A DNA stretch of 21,954 nt, from contig URPA01000030.1 in NCBI GenBank assembly GCA_900549545.1, positions 1 through 21,954 on the forward strand. The letters are read 5' to 3'. A program made the translations under genes and the position numbers. This document shows positions 20,758 through 21,954 of this stretch, in pieces; the stretch's first letter is position 1, and each line of letters begins with the position of its first letter. This DNA comes from an uncultured Eubacteriales bacterium. Its GTDB lineage: Bacteria; Bacillota; Clostridia; Oscillospirales; Oscillospiraceae. A model generated the notes under the pieces. It was given only the letters and a program-made list of their open reading frames with translations. It ran no database searches and was not told the DNA's origin.

Positions 20758-20769
20758 GCTCCGCCGGTT
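20742..20769. terminator. Convergent terminator overlapping the ThiF-type stop codon
   Basis: AACCGGCGGAGC (20742-20753) and GCTCCGCCGGTT (20758-20769) are perfect complements. The loop ATAA contributes to the ThiF-type TAA stop. On the minus strand a TTTTT run follows, so it mainly ends the XRE gene transcript, whose stop begins two bases further. Confidence 0.85.
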
Positions 20770-20770
20770 G

Positions 20771-21355
20771 TCAGTTAAGCAGCTTTAATAAAAGCCCCGC
20801 AATCGCGGCCACGAGAATCCCCGCCGCAGCGCCGGCGAGGGGCTTTAGCACCGCCTGATACGGGCGCTTGCCTATCTCGCGCTGGGTCTGAATCTCATCA
20901 AGACACTTGCCCTCGCTGAAGGCGACGATTTCCTTGTAGGTGTGCAGGTCGTGCTTCTTCTTGAGCTTTTCCACCCGGAAGGCAGACACAAGAGATATAA
21001 GGCACAAAACCAGCCAGATGTAAAATCCGACTTTTTTCAAAAACACCACCAGCGGGATAAACGCCAGAATGTTCAAGATAAACAGCGCGCTGTGTATCTT
21101 GCCCAGCCGGTTAAATTCCGCAACCTCCGCCTTGTCGATTTCCTTTTTCATAATTTCAATATCCCCCTTGACTAATTGGTCAAGAGACACATCGAACACG
21201 CCGCCCAGCAGCATAAGACTGTGCACATCGGGATAGCTCTTCCCGGTCTCCCAGTTGGAAACCGTCTGCCGGGTCACAAAAATTTTCTCCGCAAGCGCCT
21301 CCTGCGAAAGCCCCTGCGCGTCGCGGTATTTTTTTATCTGAGCGCCGATTTCCAT
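20771..21355 (-). CDS. XRE-family regulator with C-terminal membrane segments
   Basis: 194 residues from the ATG at 21355, preceded by GGAGGG with a seven-base gap; a GTG at 21379 and ATG at 21361 are less well placed. The N-terminal helix-turn-helix (residues about 1-58) has GLSQEALAEKIFVTRQTVSN followed by WETGKSYPD and LDQLVKGD, typical of Cro/C1-type regulators. A short linker follows, then hydrophobic stretches near 88-105 and 108-126, and a C-terminal one near 172-190. It is thus a membrane-attached DNA-binding protein; its target is unknown. It ends convergently 13 bases from the ThiF-type gene with a shared terminator. Confidence 0.9.
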   Translation of the reverse strand: MEIGAQIKKYRDAQGLSQEALAEKIFVTRQTVSNWETGKSYPDVHSLMLLGGVFDVSLDQLVKGDIEIMKKEIDKAEVAEFNRLGKIHSALFILNILAFIPLVVFLKKVGFYIWLVLCLISLVSAFRVEKLKKKHDLHTYKEIVAFSEGKCLDEIQTQREIGKRPYQAVLKPLAGAAAGILVAAIAGLLLKLLN

Positions 21356-21409
21356 GTTCATTCCCTCCTGACCTGTCACTCTTATACCACAAAAGAGCGC
21401 AGAGCGCTG

Positions 21410-21954
21410 TCAAAAGTCTTTGACATGGGCGGGCCTTATCGAAATTTCCCCAAAGCGGAGGGCCTCCGGGCCGTTCTCCCCGATGATTTGCAGGGACATA
21501 TCGTCGTTTATACCCACGGCGCGCGCGGGGCGGCTCGTGCCGTTTTGCAGGACAAGGATATCCTGCCCCGGTGTGGAGCAGCGGCGGCGGTATTCGGGCA
21601 AAAACGCGCCGCTGTCGCTCTCCCAGAGGGGGAAAAGCCCGTCCAGCTCCGCGATTAACCGCCGAGCAAAGGCTTGCATATCCGTCTTGCGCCCGGTGCT
21701 GCCGTATATTGAGCAGACCGCGTCCCGCAGCGCGGGGGAAAAGCTCTCCGGCGGGGTGTTCACATTCACGCCGATGCCCACCACCAGATACTGAAGCCGC
21801 CCGCTCTCTGCCTCCAGGGAAAGCTCCGTCAAAATGCCGCTGAGCTTTTTGCCGTTCAGGATAGGGTCGTTGGGCCACTTGAGCCCCGGCTGCACGCCGC
21901 ACACCTCTTCCAAATACTCGATGTACTTGCGCGTGTTCTCCGGCAGCTCCTCGT
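21410..21954 (-). CDS. birA: Biotin-[acetyl-CoA-carboxylase] ligase, catalytic part (5' truncated)
   Basis: The frame is open to the window edge; about 181 codons are present. The enzyme couples biotin to lysine of biotin carboxyl carrier domains through biotinyl-AMP. Visible: LKWPNDPILNGKKLSGIL, the conserved KWPND/KL(S)GIL active-site strand with the reactive lysine, then VVGIGVNVNTPPE, and the C-terminal SH3-like domain ending LRFGEISIRPA. The N-terminal part, including any repressor helix-turn-helix, is outside the window, so whether it is also a regulator cannot be told. Confidence 0.93.
   Translation of the reverse strand, partial: EELPENTRKYIEYLEEVCGVQPGLKWPNDPILNGKKLSGILTELSLEAESGRLQYLVVGIGVNVNTPPESFSPALRDAVCSIYGSTGRKTDMQAFARRLIAELDGLFPLWESDSGAFLPEYRRRCSTPGQDILVLQNGTSRPARAVGINDDMSLQIIGENGPEALRFGEISIRPAHVKDF

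Overview
This window looks like an ordinary chromosomal segment of a GC-rich anaerobic Firmicute, most likely a gut Clostridium-class bacterium of the Oscillospiraceae type. The reasons are strong GGAGG ribosome binding sites, frequent TTG/GTG starts, sigma-A-like promoters in AT-rich gaps, a YmdB / YhaO / YhaN set, a Kup transporter, a holin-like type I toxin and abundant short GC-rich intergenic repeats. The taxon is inference; no rRNA or ribosomal protein is present.

Layout. 1-852: 3' part of an FAD oxidoreductase with a C-terminal Rieske domain. 854-3133 (minus): TetR regulator, ABC ATPase and ABC permease in one operon. 3466-4050 (minus): rdgB, flanked on both sides by dispersed repeats. 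4348-4480: decayed end of an AraC-type regulator. 4584-6584 (plus): kup. 6607-6964: a compact type I toxin-antitoxin locus with a 27-residue hydrophobic toxin on the minus strand and a consensus-promoter antisense RNA on the plus strand. 7275-7351 (minus): tRNA-Arg(ACG). 7474-7644 (minus): a 56-residue membrane protein. 7755-11549 (plus): overlapping genes for YmdB-type phosphodiesterase, YhaO-type nuclease and YhaN-type ATPase, followed by a small secreted Asp/Cys/His-rich protein (11576-11854). 12108-13436: NhaC-type antiporter. 13569-14269: Spx/ArsC-like protein and DUF3795 protein. 14270-14808: a repeat cluster. 14815-19921 (minus): molybdenum cofactor operon moeA, moeA-PBP fusion, moaA, moaC, mogA. 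20071-20757 (plus): divergent ThiF/HesA-type E1-like enzyme. 20771-21355 (minus): XRE regulator with membrane segments. 21410-end (minus): catalytic part of biotin protein ligase.

How the genes work together. The minus-strand block at 14815-19921 covers GTP to cyclic pyranopterin (MoaA, MoaC), adenylation of molybdopterin (MogA) and metal insertion (two MoeA-type proteins, one carrying a periplasmic-binding-protein-like domain thought to sense or hold oxyanion). The divergent E1-like enzyme could activate a MoaD-like carrier, but no moaD or moaE is visible here. The YhaO/YhaN pair resembles an SbcCD/Rad50-Mre11-type DNA processing complex.

The strongest non-gene signals are the type I toxin-antitoxin locus, with every promoter and terminator readable, and a family of eight short hairpin repeats at 3282-3440, 4157-4308 and 14320-14676. 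No CRISPR array, intact insertion sequence, prophage or clearly new defence system was found.
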